64,000 nucleotides of DNA from Geobacillus sp. 46C-IIa (GTDB taxonomy: Bacteria; Bacillota; Bacilli; Bacillales; Anoxybacillaceae), in assembly GCF_014679505.1 (NCBI RefSeq), contig NZ_CP061474.1, positions 1,890,001 through 1,954,000 on the forward strand. Direction: 5' to 3'. The notes beneath the pieces were generated by a model. It saw only the letters and a list, made by a program, of their open reading frames with translations, did no database searches and was not told the origin of the DNA. Positions 53,550-62,529 of the stretch are shown in pieces. Numbering within the stretch: the stretch's first letter is position 1; the number at the start of each line of letters is the position of its first letter. Position numbers and translations under genes: made by a program.

Positions 53550-55553
53550 TCAGCTCGTTTTTGATTTCGCCGCCAGTGTCTTCGCTAGCTCAAGGAAAAA
53601 GTCGAGCGCCTCCGGATTGGCCATCGAGCCTGGGTTGACCGCTTTTTCGAGCGGGAAGCCTAAGAGCAGCTTGCGGATTGGAATTTCCATTTTCTTTCCG
53701 TTTAACGTTTTCGGAATTTGCTTTACCTCGTAAATGTCGTCCGGAATAAAGCGCGGCGAGACATGCTGCCGAATCGACTGGCGGATGCGTTCCTTCAGCT
53801 CATCATCGAGCGCCACGCCTGGCTTGAGGACGACGAACAGGGGCATGAATGATTGCTTGCCCATCATTTCTAGATCGACGACAAGGCTCTCAAGCACCCC
53901 GTCGACCGCTTCGACGGCGCGGTAAATTTCGCTCGTGCCCATGCGGACGCCGGCGCGGTTGATCGTTGAGTCGGAGCGGCCATAAATGACACAACCGCCT
54001 TGTTCATCAATCTTAATCCAATCGCCGTGCTTCCAAACGCCCGGATACGTGTCAAAATAGCTGCTCCGATACCGCTCGCCGTCCGGGTCGTTCCAGAAAA
54101 AGAGCGGCATCGATGGCATGGGCTTCGTAATGACGAGCTCACCAACTTCATTCACAAGCGGCTGGCCGTTTTCATCAAATGCCTGTACATCAGCTCCTAG
54201 CGCGCGGCATGAGAGGACGCCGGCGCGCACCGGCAAAATCGGCGAACCGACGACAAACGCGGTACACACATCCGTTCCGCCGCTGCACGATGCCAGGCAA
54301 ATGTCATCCTTCACATTTTCATACACCCAGGCGAACCCTTCAACCGTGAGCGGCGAGCCGGTCGAGAGCACGGCTTCAAGCTTCGATAAGTCATAGTGCT
54401 CTTTCGGTTTGAGGCCGAGCTTCATGCAGACGTTAATAAACGCCGCGCTCGTGCCAAAATGAGTGATCCCCGCTTTCTCCGCGAGTTCCCATAAGATGTT
54501 GCCATCCGGGTACGTCGGGCTTCCGTCATAGAGCACCACGGTCGCTCCAGCGAGCAACCCGCCGATCAAAAAGTTCCACATCATCCATCCGGTCGTCGTA
54601 AACCAGAAAAACGTGCTCTCCGGCGTCAAGTTATCGGCAATCGACAGCGCTTTCAAATGCTCAAGCAAAATGCCACCGTGCCCTTGGACAATTGGCTTTG
54701 GCAAGCCGGTCGTCCCTGAAGAATACAAAATCCAAAGCGGGTGGTCAAACGGAACGTCTTCATAGACAAGCTCCGCCTTATTGGCGACGACATCGTCCCA
54801 CAGCACCACCCCGTCATCGGGCGCTTCGAGTTGTTCGCGCCAATACGGGAGCAGCACCGTCTTTTTCAATGACGGCAGCTGGGCGCGCAACTCCGAAACG
54901 ACTGGCATTTTGTCAAACTCTTTGCCGTTGTATTGGCAGCCGTCGACAGCAAACAAGACGGTCGGCTCGATTTGCACGAACCGGTCGATGACGCTGCCGG
55001 CGCCAAAGTCGGGCGAGCAGCTTGACCAAATGGCGCCAATCGAGGCGCAAGCCAAAAACGCCATCACCGTCTCCGGAATATTCGGCATATAGGCGACAAC
55101 GCGGTCGCCGCGCTTCACTCCCATTTCCCGCAACGCTTGGGCGATCGCCGCTGTCTTTTCAGTCAGCTCTTGCCACGACACTTCCCGGTACGGGACGCGC
55201 TCAGAGCGGAAAATGAGCGCCGGTCGGTCAGCGCGCGCATGCCGGAATACATGTTTCGCATAGTTGAGCGTCGCCCCGGGAAACCACTCCGCTCCGGGCA
55301 TCTTTCGCTCCCGCAACACACATTCATACGGTGTCGCTGCCTGCACACCACTATATTCCCAAACCGTTTCCCAAAACTGCTCAAGCTGTTCGACCGACCA
55401 TGTCCATAGCTGGCGGTACGAGGCAAACGACAGCCCTTTGTGTTCTTTCAGCCAGTCCATATACCGCTGAATGTTGGACTGTTTGACTTGCTCGTTTGTT
55501 GGTTGCCAAAGGATCGTTCCTTCCGTAATCGCTTTCATTTGATCGTGCGTCAA
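53550..55553 (-). CDS. Acetoacetyl-CoA synthetase
   Basis: 667 residues, the length of AacS rather than of other acyl-CoA synthetases. N-terminal ACAS_N-like part (YMDWLKEHKGLSFASYRQLW), GATLNYAKHVF, ATP motif LYSSGTTGLPKPIVQGHGG, GGTDVCTAFV, hinge HGDWIKIDEQGGCVIYGRSD and terminal KTLNGKKMEIPI with the acyl-adenylate lysine. Activates acetoacetate; the thiolase at 44630 could then yield two acetyl-CoA. The start codon appears to be a TTG, with the ATG five codons later as the alternative; neither has a strong ribosome binding site. Confidence 0.9.
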   Translation of the reverse strand: MTHDQMKAITEGTILWQPTNEQVKQSNIQRYMDWLKEHKGLSFASYRQLWTWSVEQLEQFWETVWEYSGVQAATPYECVLRERKMPGAEWFPGATLNYAKHVFRHARADRPALIFRSERVPYREVSWQELTEKTAAIAQALREMGVKRGDRVVAYMPNIPETVMAFLACASIGAIWSSCSPDFGAGSVIDRFVQIEPTVLFAVDGCQYNGKEFDKMPVVSELRAQLPSLKKTVLLPYWREQLEAPDDGVVLWDDVVANKAELVYEDVPFDHPLWILYSSGTTGLPKPIVQGHGGILLEHLKALSIADNLTPESTFFWFTTTGWMMWNFLIGGLLAGATVVLYDGSPTYPDGNILWELAEKAGITHFGTSAAFINVCMKLGLKPKEHYDLSKLEAVLSTGSPLTVEGFAWVYENVKDDICLASCSGGTDVCTAFVVGSPILPVRAGVLSCRALGADVQAFDENGQPLVNEVGELVITKPMPSMPLFFWNDPDGERYRSSYFDTYPGVWKHGDWIKIDEQGGCVIYGRSDSTINRAGVRMGTSEIYRAVEAVDGVLESLVVDLEMMGKQSFMPLFVVLKPGVALDDELKERIRQSIRQHVSPRFIPDDIYEVKQIPKTLNGKKMEIPIRKLLLGFPLEKAVNPGSMANPEALDFFLELAKTLAAKSKTS

Positions 55554-55676
55554 TGGACGCCGTCACCGCCTTTCCCTGACGTTTTATTCAGACTATTTAT
55601 ATGATACCATTGTTTCTAACTATTTTGAATAGATGTTTCTTCGACAGCCTTGTCGGAAAAGAACGGAACAAATCCA

Positions 55677-55705
55677 TTGACAAAAAAGCGATACTGAAAT
55701 AAGAT
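55677..55705 (+). promoter_or_regulatory. Promoter of the feo operon
   Basis: TTGACA at 55677-55682, a 17-base spacer and TAAGAT at 55700-55705, 69 bases before feoA. GATAATCA immediately follows and resembles half of a Fur box (TGATAATNATTATCA), but the second half is poor, so Fur control is only a suggestion. Confidence 0.6.
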
Positions 55706-55773
55706 AATCACAAAAGTTGGTTTAGGTAAAAAAAATGTCCCTTGTCAAAGAGATTAACAGGAGGGAAACTTTT

Positions 55774-56028
55774 ATGGCCGAGCGAAATGATTGGCGACTC
55801 TCGGAAATGAAGCCGGGGGAACGATTCCGTATTCGGAAAGTCACCATTCCTGATGCAGTATTAAAACGAAGGCTGCTTGACTTAGGTTTTGTGCCGGGCG
55901 GGGAGGTCGAGGTCGGGCAAAGAAGTCCGTTTGGCGACCCGACCGCCTATCGCGTATGTGGAACGACGATCGCATTAAGAAAACAAGAAAGCGACTATAT
56001 TTACGGGGAGAAGATCAGTCATGGTTAA
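55774..56028 (+). CDS. feoA: Ferrous iron transport protein FeoA
   Basis: 84 residues from the ATG at 55774, which follows ACAGGAGGG; a longer frame upstream lacks this. SH3-like FeoA fold: LSEMKPGERFRIRKVTIPD, RRLLDLGFVPGGEVEV, and GDPTAYRVCGTTIALRKQES at the C-terminus. Small cytosolic partner of FeoB. Overlaps feoB by 8 bases. Confidence 0.93.
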   Translation: MAERNDWRLSEMKPGERFRIRKVTIPDAVLKRRLLDLGFVPGGEVEVGQRSPFGDPTAYRVCGTTIALRKQESDYIYGEKISHG

Positions 56029-56755
56029 TGCGACATATACGATTGCCTTGATGGGCAATCCGAATACCGGAAAAAGCACGCTGTTTAACGTCCTGACGGG
56101 GCTGCGCCAACATACCGGCAATTGGCCAGGAAAAACTGTCACCCACGCGGAAGGGGAATTTGTCTATCGCGGGGCGACGTACCGAATCGTCGATTTGCCG
56201 GGCACATACTCTCTCTATTCCAATTCAGCCGATGAAGAAGTGGCACGCGATTTTCTTTTGTTCCAACGGCCGGATATAACGATCGTCGTCGTTGATGCCA
56301 CAGCGCTCGAGCGCAACTTAAACTTGGCGCTTCAAGTGTTGGAAATGACCGACCGTACCATTATTGCCGTCAATCTCATAGACGAAGCAAGAAAGAAAGG
56401 CATTCGCATCAACACCAAAAAACTGGCAGCCAAACTCGGCGTACCGGTTGTGCCGATGTCTGCACGCAACAAAGAAGGCATTGTCCAATTGTTGGAAACC
56501 GTGGATGCTTTGGCACACGGCCGCATCCAAACGAAGCCGCTTTCCGTTCAATACAGCCCGGATATTGAACAAAGCATCGCCAAACTCATTCCGCGCATCA
56601 AGGAAATCGTCGGTGAAACGTATCCTGTGCGCTGGATTGCGCTCCGGTTGCTCGACGGCGATATGTCGTTGCTCCACGCCCTCGAGCAGCCACCGCAACT
56701 GCCTAAAAAGGAGGGGGTTGTCCATGTCTGCCATAGCTCCGTCAAATCGGTTTGA
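56021..56755 (+). CDS. feoB: FeoB, separate N-terminal GTPase part
   Basis: 244 residues, only the G domain and helical region of FeoB. G1 GNPNTGKST, G3 VDLPGTYSLYSNSADEE, G4 NLID, G5 SARNKEG; GNWPGKTV marks the FeoB switch region. It ends after RWIALRLLDGD, where a normal FeoB would run on into the membrane domain. That domain is encoded by the next, overlapping gene in the +1 frame. Overlap of 32 bases implies coupled translation. Confidence 0.9.
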   Translation: MVNATYTIALMGNPNTGKSTLFNVLTGLRQHTGNWPGKTVTHAEGEFVYRGATYRIVDLPGTYSLYSNSADEEVARDFLLFQRPDITIVVVDATALERNLNLALQVLEMTDRTIIAVNLIDEARKKGIRINTKKLAAKLGVPVVPMSARNKEGIVQLLETVDALAHGRIQTKPLSVQYSPDIEQSIAKLIPRIKEIVGETYPVRWIALRLLDGDMSLLHALEQPPQLPKKEGVVHVCHSSVKSV

Positions 56756-58118
56756 CCGTTTACTAGAAGAGGCACAAGCATTGGCACCGGCCGATACGCG
56801 CGAACAAATTGTCACCGCTATTTTTCAAACGTCGGCCGCACTTTGCCGCGAAACGGTCACAAATGCGGCCAAGGCCGCCAAAGACCGCACCGCGCAAATC
56901 GATCGGATCGTCACATCGAAGCGGTGGGGATTCGTGATCATGTTGGCGATGCTCGCCGCTGTCCTTTATGTGACGATCGCCGGAGCGAACGTACTGTCTG
57001 AATCGCTTGCCCGCCTGTTCGGATGGGTGGAACAATATTTGACAATGTGGTTTCAAGCTGTTCATGCACCTAACTGGCTGCACGGCCTCCTTGTGCTCGG
57101 CTTATACCGCGGCACCGCCTGGGTCGTCAGCGTGATGCTGCCGCCGATGGCGATTTTCTTCCCTGTATTCGCTTTGCTCGAAAACTATGGCTACTTGCCG
57201 CGCGTCGCCTTCAATCTCGACCGGCTGTTTAAAAAGGCGGGCGCGCACGGCAAACAATCGCTGACGATGGCCATGGGCTTTGGCTGCAACGCCGCCGCCA
57301 TCATATCAACGCGCATTATCGAATCGCCGCGCGAGCGGATGCTCGCCATTTTGACGAACAGTTTCGTCCCGTGCAACGGGCGCTGGCCGACGCTGATTTT
57401 GCTTTCTTCCTTATTTATGGCGGCCGGTTATACAGGGGGCTGGAACACGCTCGTCACCGCCGCGGTTGTCGTCGCCATGGTGCTGTTTGGCATCATCGTC
57501 ACGTTGACTGTTTCATGGGTTTTGTCTAAGACAGCCTTACGCGGCATTCCGACCCATTACACCTTGGAGCTGCCGCCATACCGGCGCCCCAAAATCGCCG
57601 AGACGGTCATTCGCGCCACGATGGATAAAACGTGGTACGTGCTGAAACGCGCCGTCACCGTTGCCGCCCCGGCCGGCATTCTCACTTGGGTGCTTGGCAA
57701 CATTCACGTTGGCGATACGACCGTACTCGCGTATTTCGCCGGCTTGCTTGACCCGTTTGCCAACGCGCTCGGGCTTGACGGCTACATTTTGATGGCCTTT
57801 ATTTTAGGGCTTCCAGCTAACGAAATCGTCTTGCCAATTTTGTTAATGGGCTATTTATCGGCGGGGGCGTTAACGGAAGTCGACAGTCTCCATTCGCTCA
57901 AACATATTTTTCTCGCCAACGGCTGGACGTGGCTGACCGCACTTAACATGATGCTGTTTTCGCTTCTTCACTACCCATGCGGCACGACGCTCGTCAACAT
58001 TTATAAAGAAACGAAAAGCGTGAAATGGACATTCGTCGCTTTTGCCTTGCCGACGGCAATTGCCATTGCGGTCACCTTTACGACCGCACAGCTTGTGAGA
58101 TGGCTGGGGCTTATTTAA
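56724..58118 (+). CDS. feoB: FeoB, separate membrane (permease) part
   Basis: 464 residues from the ATG at 56724 with its own AAGGAGGGGG eight bases upstream. A soluble linker of about 75 residues is followed by eight or more membrane segments containing the two Gate domains. Conserved FeoB segments: VMLPPMAIFFPVFALLENYG, FGCNAAAIISTRIIESPRER, FVPCNGR and LGLPANEIVLPI. The intact ribosome binding site and undamaged linker point to a genuine split gene rather than a frameshifted pseudogene, but a sequencing error cannot be excluded from one read of the sequence. Confidence 0.88.
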   Translation: MSAIAPSNRFDRLLEEAQALAPADTREQIVTAIFQTSAALCRETVTNAAKAAKDRTAQIDRIVTSKRWGFVIMLAMLAAVLYVTIAGANVLSESLARLFGWVEQYLTMWFQAVHAPNWLHGLLVLGLYRGTAWVVSVMLPPMAIFFPVFALLENYGYLPRVAFNLDRLFKKAGAHGKQSLTMAMGFGCNAAAIISTRIIESPRERMLAILTNSFVPCNGRWPTLILLSSLFMAAGYTGGWNTLVTAAVVVAMVLFGIIVTLTVSWVLSKTALRGIPTHYTLELPPYRRPKIAETVIRATMDKTWYVLKRAVTVAAPAGILTWVLGNIHVGDTTVLAYFAGLLDPFANALGLDGYILMAFILGLPANEIVLPILLMGYLSAGALTEVDSLHSLKHIFLANGWTWLTALNMMLFSLLHYPCGTTLVNIYKETKSVKWTFVAFALPTAIAIAVTFTTAQLVRWLGLI

Positions 58119-58215
58119 GAGACTAGCTTAACAGGCCGTCCCGCCCCGTACTTCCTTCCCTCCCCTCTGTTTCAAGGGGAAAGAATTTCTCCGCAAGTAG
58201 CACTGACACAATCAA

Positions 58216-58255
58216 GAAGGATGTCCCGCCTTTTGGAGGACATCCTTCATTTTTA
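58216..58255 (+). terminator. Terminator of the feo operon
   Basis: GAAGGATGTCC (58216-58226) pairs perfectly with GGACATCCTTC (58238-58248), followed by ATTTTT. About 100 bases after the feoB permease stop. Confidence 0.88.
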
Positions 58256-58258
58256 GCA

Positions 58259-58447
58259 CTAGTGTTCCTCGTCAACATCTGAGGTCATACGTTCGAACCT
58301 CTCGTCCATAAAACGTATAGCTGTTGCCCCCACCCTGTGGCCCATAAAAACTGGGTCAGCGTGGAAGCTCAACTTTTCCATCCACGGGCAAACAACGATT
58401 GCTATGCTGATTGTCGGACGCCTAGCGCTGTCTTTCAACAACTCCAT
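58259..58447 (-). CDS. Short open frame of uncertain status
   Basis: 62 codons in the 360-base gap between feoB and the response regulator gene. Not recognised; no strong ribosome binding site (AGGAAACAGAGAG some distance before the ATG) and no visible motif. It follows the response regulator stop by 31 bases on the same strand, so it could be a small trailing gene, or chance. Nothing else is visible in this gap apart from the feo terminator. Confidence 0.2.
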   Translation of the reverse strand: MELLKDSARRPTISIAIVVCPWMEKLSFHADPVFMGHRVGATAIRFMDERFERMTSDVDEEH

Positions 58448-58478
58448 GCTACTCTCTGTTTCCTGCTGAAAAATCTAC

Positions 58479-59219
58479 CTAATTATTCATATCGAAAATT
58501 TTTCTCTGCACTTCATGAAATTTCAGTTTCGAAATATAAGCGACTTTCTCACTATCAAAAAAATGAGCTAAATATGTTTCGCCAACCTGCGTAATTTTTA
58601 CTATTTTTTTTAAATTGATAATATAAGAGCGGTGAGTCTTAAAAAAACAATGATCCAGCTCCCTTTCAATTTCGCTCAGCGTCTCTGTGGTCTCATATTG
58701 CTCATTTGCCGTGTGAATGACCGTTTTTCTGCTTTCCTTTTCCACGAATAAAATATCTTTCATCGGCAGCAAAACAATAGAGTTTTTCGATCGGATTCCA
58801 AGCCTTTTGCTCGGCTGTTTCGCCTTTACAGCGGCGCACTGCTTGGCCATTTCAATCAGTTTGCGGGCCTTTTCCAACGCATAAAAGAGACGCGTTCGCT
58901 CAATCGGTTTCACGATATAATCCGTAGCGGACACTTCAAAAGCCGCTACGGCAAATTCATCATATCCAGTAATAAAAATCACCTGGACAGAAGACAAAAG
59001 CTGCTTGCATATTTTGACCGCTTCCATGCCATCAAGCCCAGGCATATTAATATCAACTAACACAATGTCGGGCTGTTCCCGGAGCACAATTTGCAAAAAC
59101 TCCTCCCCGCTTGTCGCCTCAGCCACAACGTCGTAATTGGGGAATAGGCGGATAAAATGCCGCAAAATCGTTCTTGAAGACGCATCATCATCAGCAATCA
59201 CGATTTTTAAATCATTCAT
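58479..59219 (-). CDS. LytTR-family response regulator
   Basis: 246 residues. Receiver domain 1-125: acidic pair IADDD, phospho-acceptor D56 in VLVDINMPG, lysine in DYIVKPI. The C-terminal LytTR DNA-binding domain runs from about 145 to 243 (ILFVEKESRKTVIHT, FFKTHRSYIINLKKI). No LytS-type kinase gene is adjacent; the hybrid kinase at 62530 is a possible partner. It lies downstream of the FapA-like gene on the same strand. Confidence 0.9.
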   Translation of the reverse strand: MNDLKIVIADDDASSRTILRHFIRLFPNYDVVAEATSGEEFLQIVLREQPDIVLVDINMPGLDGMEAVKICKQLLSSVQVIFITGYDEFAVAAFEVSATDYIVKPIERTRLFYALEKARKLIEMAKQCAAVKAKQPSKRLGIRSKNSIVLLPMKDILFVEKESRKTVIHTANEQYETTETLSEIERELDHCFFKTHRSYIINLKKIVKITQVGETYLAHFFDSEKVAYISKLKFHEVQRKIFDMNN

Positions 59220-59292
59220 TGCTTCCTTCCCTTCTTTCTGGCCTCCTATTCCAACTAGTAGTCTGTCGGTTCACAGAACATTTATACTCCTC

Positions 59293-61326
59293 TTACCTTT
59301 TTTCGTCCAAAATGATTTGACCGCTCTCATCTAACACGGCCTCAATTTGACGATGTTCTTTTCGAAACGTATAAGCTGTTTCTCCAATTTGGACAATCGT
59401 CCCCTCTTTCACGACACCAAACTTCACTGTGTGACCATGGGGCACTACAATGCGTGTAACAACCCCGGAATCTGAACCTGCCTCTTGAATACACGCTCCT
59501 TTTCGGGCATAAGCACGGCCGCCGCGCATGATTCCTTTTATATCTAGAAAACCATCGGAATGAATGGTGCAGTTATAGCACCCTTGGCCAAAAACAGTGA
59601 TATCGCCGCTGCAGTAGACCGTACTATTCAACGCATATGCCATCTCAATGTAACTGTCTCCGTCATTTATGTCCGCATATTGTTTCGTTATTGCCTTTAT
59701 ATCCTCAAGCAGCTTGGCAAGCTGTTCGAGTGAATGGAGCTCGTTCGGCATGTTCGAGAAAAAACATAGCTGAAACCGCTCAGCCAAATCGGACCAAACA
59801 GACTCAAGCTGCTGACGGTTGCTCGTTTTCGCTGCTTCTATATATTTTTTCACTTCCGCAGCCAAAGGGCGAAATTTATAATCCATTAAAAGCTTGATTA
59901 ACGGGAACAGGCTGTTCTGTTTCCAATCTGTCCTTTTAAACGCTGGAGAACTGACTAGCTGTTTTACAGAGGAAATCATTTTTTTGATCCCCCCTTCAAT
60001 TGTACTTAACAAATGTACAAGCTCGGAAACCAGTATATGGCCTGCTCCCGCCGAGATGACGCTTCCAATGACATTTTGTCTGATAAAGATAGCTTGTTTT
60101 GACGTAATCGTCGCCCGATTCACATGTTGGAATACCGTGATAGTGCCTCCTGTCTCCACGCTCATTCCGTCTTCGACGCTGCCGGTAATGTCGACGTCGC
60201 CATGAAACCGAATATTGCCCGAGCTTAAATCGACATCGCCTTGATGAATAAGCTTGTCCGCTATAAATATGTGCACATCGAGTCCTTGTTGCCGAAAAAC
60301 CGGCCGCCCGCTAGCCAACGCTACAATTTTCGTCCCATTCTCAATTGCTGTTACACCTTTTCCTAAATGGACAGCCACCGGGTGAACAGGTTTAGGCGGA
60401 ATCGGCTCATTCGTCACCGTCACGCCCGGAACGCCCGGGATTGGGGAATGAACGATCGCGATGACTTGTCCCGGATGAACAGAACGAATATTGTTTACTT
60501 CACGGAAATCAACGGTGCCGTCTTCCCGCAGTTTCGGCCCTGCCTGTTTACTGTCCAAATTGACCGTTAACTCCACCCAACCGTTTTTTCCTTGCTGAGG
60601 CTTCATCCCTCTAGCGATGACAAAATCGCCCAGTTTTGTCGCCTTTGCTGCTTCAGTCATCGCGGTAAAATCAAATCCTTGAACAATATTCAGCGATTTT
60701 AGTTTTTGCAAAACCGACTGGTACTCAAGTGTATTTTGTATTTCAATATGCTGTTCAGCTTTTAGCTCAATATGATGATCAGGGAAGACATCTTTCAATT
60801 GAAACCTCTTTTTCATCCCCGGTTCTATGTGCAAAATAGCGTGCAACTTGTCTTCATCAAGGACAATATCCCATTTCGTTTCGACCGTTTCCTCTATAGT
60901 TTGTATTTCTAATTGGTCACCTTCCGTGACAACCGTCGTTCCAGTCACTGGATGTCCATTTTTCAACAGAAGAACACCTTGCCCTACAGTAATAGTAGGA
61001 TAGCATAACGGCGACGAACGATAAAAAATTTTCCCTCCTCGCACCCATGCTTTTCCACTCAAATGATCTTCTGTTGCTTTGATCTGCTCCACATTCGCAT
61101 TTGTTACACTGAATTTCTCTTCTTTGACAGCGCCTGATGATTCCGTTTGCCTTTCTATCTTTGTCAATTTGACAATGGCTGGTTTGGAACCGATGATCCA
61201 AATTTTCCTAGTTTCCTTTTGAATGATTTCAACATGCACCTCTTCGCGTTTGCCTTGCAAAATCGCCAAGCCGACGTGAATGGCCTCATCGATGTTTTTT
61301 CCTTTTGAAATGATCGTTTGCCCCAT
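59293..61326 (-). CDS. FapA/DUF342 family polymer-like protein
   Basis: 677 residues. The N-terminal Jag_N-like segment (GKNIDEAIHVGLAILQGKRE) resembles that of KhpB/Jag and FapA proteins. The central and C-terminal parts are a DUF342 right-handed beta-helix (GNIRFHGDVDITGSVEDG, VYCSGDITVFGQGCYNC, GFLDIKGIMRGGRAYARKG), interrupted by a helical stretch around 470-560. No flagellar genes are nearby, unlike classical FapA. Its role is unknown; neighbours are signalling proteins. GGGGGGAG precedes the start. Confidence 0.85.
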   Translation of the reverse strand: MGQTIISKGKNIDEAIHVGLAILQGKREEVHVEIIQKETRKIWIIGSKPAIVKLTKIERQTESSGAVKEEKFSVTNANVEQIKATEDHLSGKAWVRGGKIFYRSSPLCYPTITVGQGVLLLKNGHPVTGTTVVTEGDQLEIQTIEETVETKWDIVLDEDKLHAILHIEPGMKKRFQLKDVFPDHHIELKAEQHIEIQNTLEYQSVLQKLKSLNIVQGFDFTAMTEAAKATKLGDFVIARGMKPQQGKNGWVELTVNLDSKQAGPKLREDGTVDFREVNNIRSVHPGQVIAIVHSPIPGVPGVTVTNEPIPPKPVHPVAVHLGKGVTAIENGTKIVALASGRPVFRQQGLDVHIFIADKLIHQGDVDLSSGNIRFHGDVDITGSVEDGMSVETGGTITVFQHVNRATITSKQAIFIRQNVIGSVISAGAGHILVSELVHLLSTIEGGIKKMISSVKQLVSSPAFKRTDWKQNSLFPLIKLLMDYKFRPLAAEVKKYIEAAKTSNRQQLESVWSDLAERFQLCFFSNMPNELHSLEQLAKLLEDIKAITKQYADINDGDSYIEMAYALNSTVYCSGDITVFGQGCYNCTIHSDGFLDIKGIMRGGRAYARKGACIQEAGSDSGVVTRIVVPHGHTVKFGVVKEGTIVQIGETAYTFRKEHRQIEAVLDESGQIILDEKR

Positions 61327-61358
61327 TGCCGCTCCCCCCTTGGCAACAGCTATTTTTC

Positions 61359-61463
61359 TTAAACTTCAAAAATCATATTCCGCCACGTCAAGCCGGCATC
61401 CGTGGTCATGCCTGTCCGGATTGTTCCATCAATCAAAACGACTTTATTTTTTTCGGACTCCAA
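61359..61463 (-). CDS. Possible 34-residue small ORF upstream of the FapA-like gene
   Basis: In the gap before the FapA-like gene a minus-strand frame reads from a TTG at 61463 to TAA at 61359, containing VVLIDGTIRTGMTTDAGLTW. It ends 33 bases before the FapA-like start. The composition looks protein-like, but AAGGA directly abuts the TTG, so the start is doubtful. It may be a small gene or the tail of a decayed one. Confidence 0.3.
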   Translation of the reverse strand: MESEKNKVVLIDGTIRTGMTTDAGLTWRNMIFEV

Positions 61464-61533
61464 TCCTTAGTCAGATAGCGGTGTGTTGCCGAAAATGCAA
61501 TTTTACGTGGTAAATAAAGCAACGTGTATACAC

Positions 61534-62271
61534 CTACCAATACCGATCTTTTGCTAATGGTAACTTACCCGGTTTTCCTAAAAGATACCCTTGCGCGGCT
61601 GGCACTCTCAAAAGCTTCGCTTGGGCGAGATCTACTTCTTCCTCAATTCCCTCTAAGATGAGAACCATTTTGCGGCCGCAATAGCTTGTCAACAAACTAA
61701 CCATTTTTTGTTTTTCTTCATCGGCTGCCAATCCTTGGGCAAAGTACCGATCCAACTTCACATAATCAGGCTGTAATTCAATAATTTTTTGCAAGGTTGA
61801 TGCTCCTTTGCCAACATCGTCAATAGCAATGTAAAAACCATACCTTCTCATCCACGCTATAGCTGCTTTTAACTCTTCATCCTTCCATATCCCCTCTTCT
61901 TCTTTTGTCTCATTCAATTCGAACACAATTCGATTTTCAATATATGGAAAGCGTTCAACTACTCTTTTCAAAAACGGTTTAAATTCATGATGCAAAACAG
62001 TGGAAGGATATACATTCAAAAAAAGCAGCCGTCCTTTCTTCTCTAAAAAAGGAAACTGAACGATGGAACTTTCCAGCGATGTAACATCCAGTTCGTATAA
62101 ACATCCTTCCTCCCGAGCCTTTTGAAAGAGATGCTCAACGTTATTAATCCCGTTCACCCGCAGCAGTGATTCATATCCAAAGATGCTCCAGTTAAACAAG
62201 TCCCACAGCGGCTGGTACACATGTTCAAACCGTTGTTTGTCCATCATCTTCCAAATAGAGACTAAAGACAC
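61534..62271 (-). CDS. EAL-domain protein (c-di-GMP phosphodiesterase family)
   Basis: 245 residues, an EAL domain without an accessory domain. The EAL motif appears as YESLLRVNG; later motifs are FELNET, AIDDVGKGASTL (DDFG position), VKLDRYFAQG with the catalytic lysine, and EGIEEEVDL. Most metal and catalytic positions seem present although the first motif is altered (ESL), so activity is possible but not assured. GTG start behind AAAGGG; an in-frame ATG lies eight codons later. Confidence 0.85.
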   Translation of the reverse strand: MSLVSIWKMMDKQRFEHVYQPLWDLFNWSIFGYESLLRVNGINNVEHLFQKAREEGCLYELDVTSLESSIVQFPFLEKKGRLLFLNVYPSTVLHHEFKPFLKRVVERFPYIENRIVFELNETKEEEGIWKDEELKAAIAWMRRYGFYIAIDDVGKGASTLQKIIELQPDYVKLDRYFAQGLAADEEKQKMVSLLTSYCGRKMVLILEGIEEEVDLAQAKLLRVPAAQGYLLGKPGKLPLAKDRYW

Positions 62272-62529
62272 ATTATCACTACCCTTTCATTAGGATATTT
62301 ATCCCAAACCACACTAATCGACAAATATGAAAATCAGCCTAATACCTTTCGTTTAGCTTTCAATATAACCCTTTTCCGTGCATCTGTCTAACTTCGTTTA
62401 CGCACATCAAGCATCCATACAGCCCTGACCAATACATAAAAAGGACATATCAGGTCTTTTTTTCGACTTTTTGCGACATGTTCGACACTCAATTCTGCTA
62501 TTTCTTGTCGTAAAATACAAAAACCTCTC

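Noticed and set aside
56448..56723. Upstream extension of the FeoB membrane frame into the GTPase region
   Set aside because: This stretch is out of frame with the GTPase and encodes low-complexity Arg/Ser/Cys sequence; the real start is the ATG at 56724 with its own ribosome binding site.
56021..56755. FeoB GTPase frame as a simple frameshift pseudogene
   Set aside because: Considered, but the second gene has a perfectly placed AAGGAGG and ATG and the linker is complete, so a split gene is more likely. Not fully excluded.
58479..59219. LytTR regulator as part of a LytST pair
   Set aside because: No LytS-like membrane kinase lies next to it; only a PAS-type hybrid kinase occurs further along.
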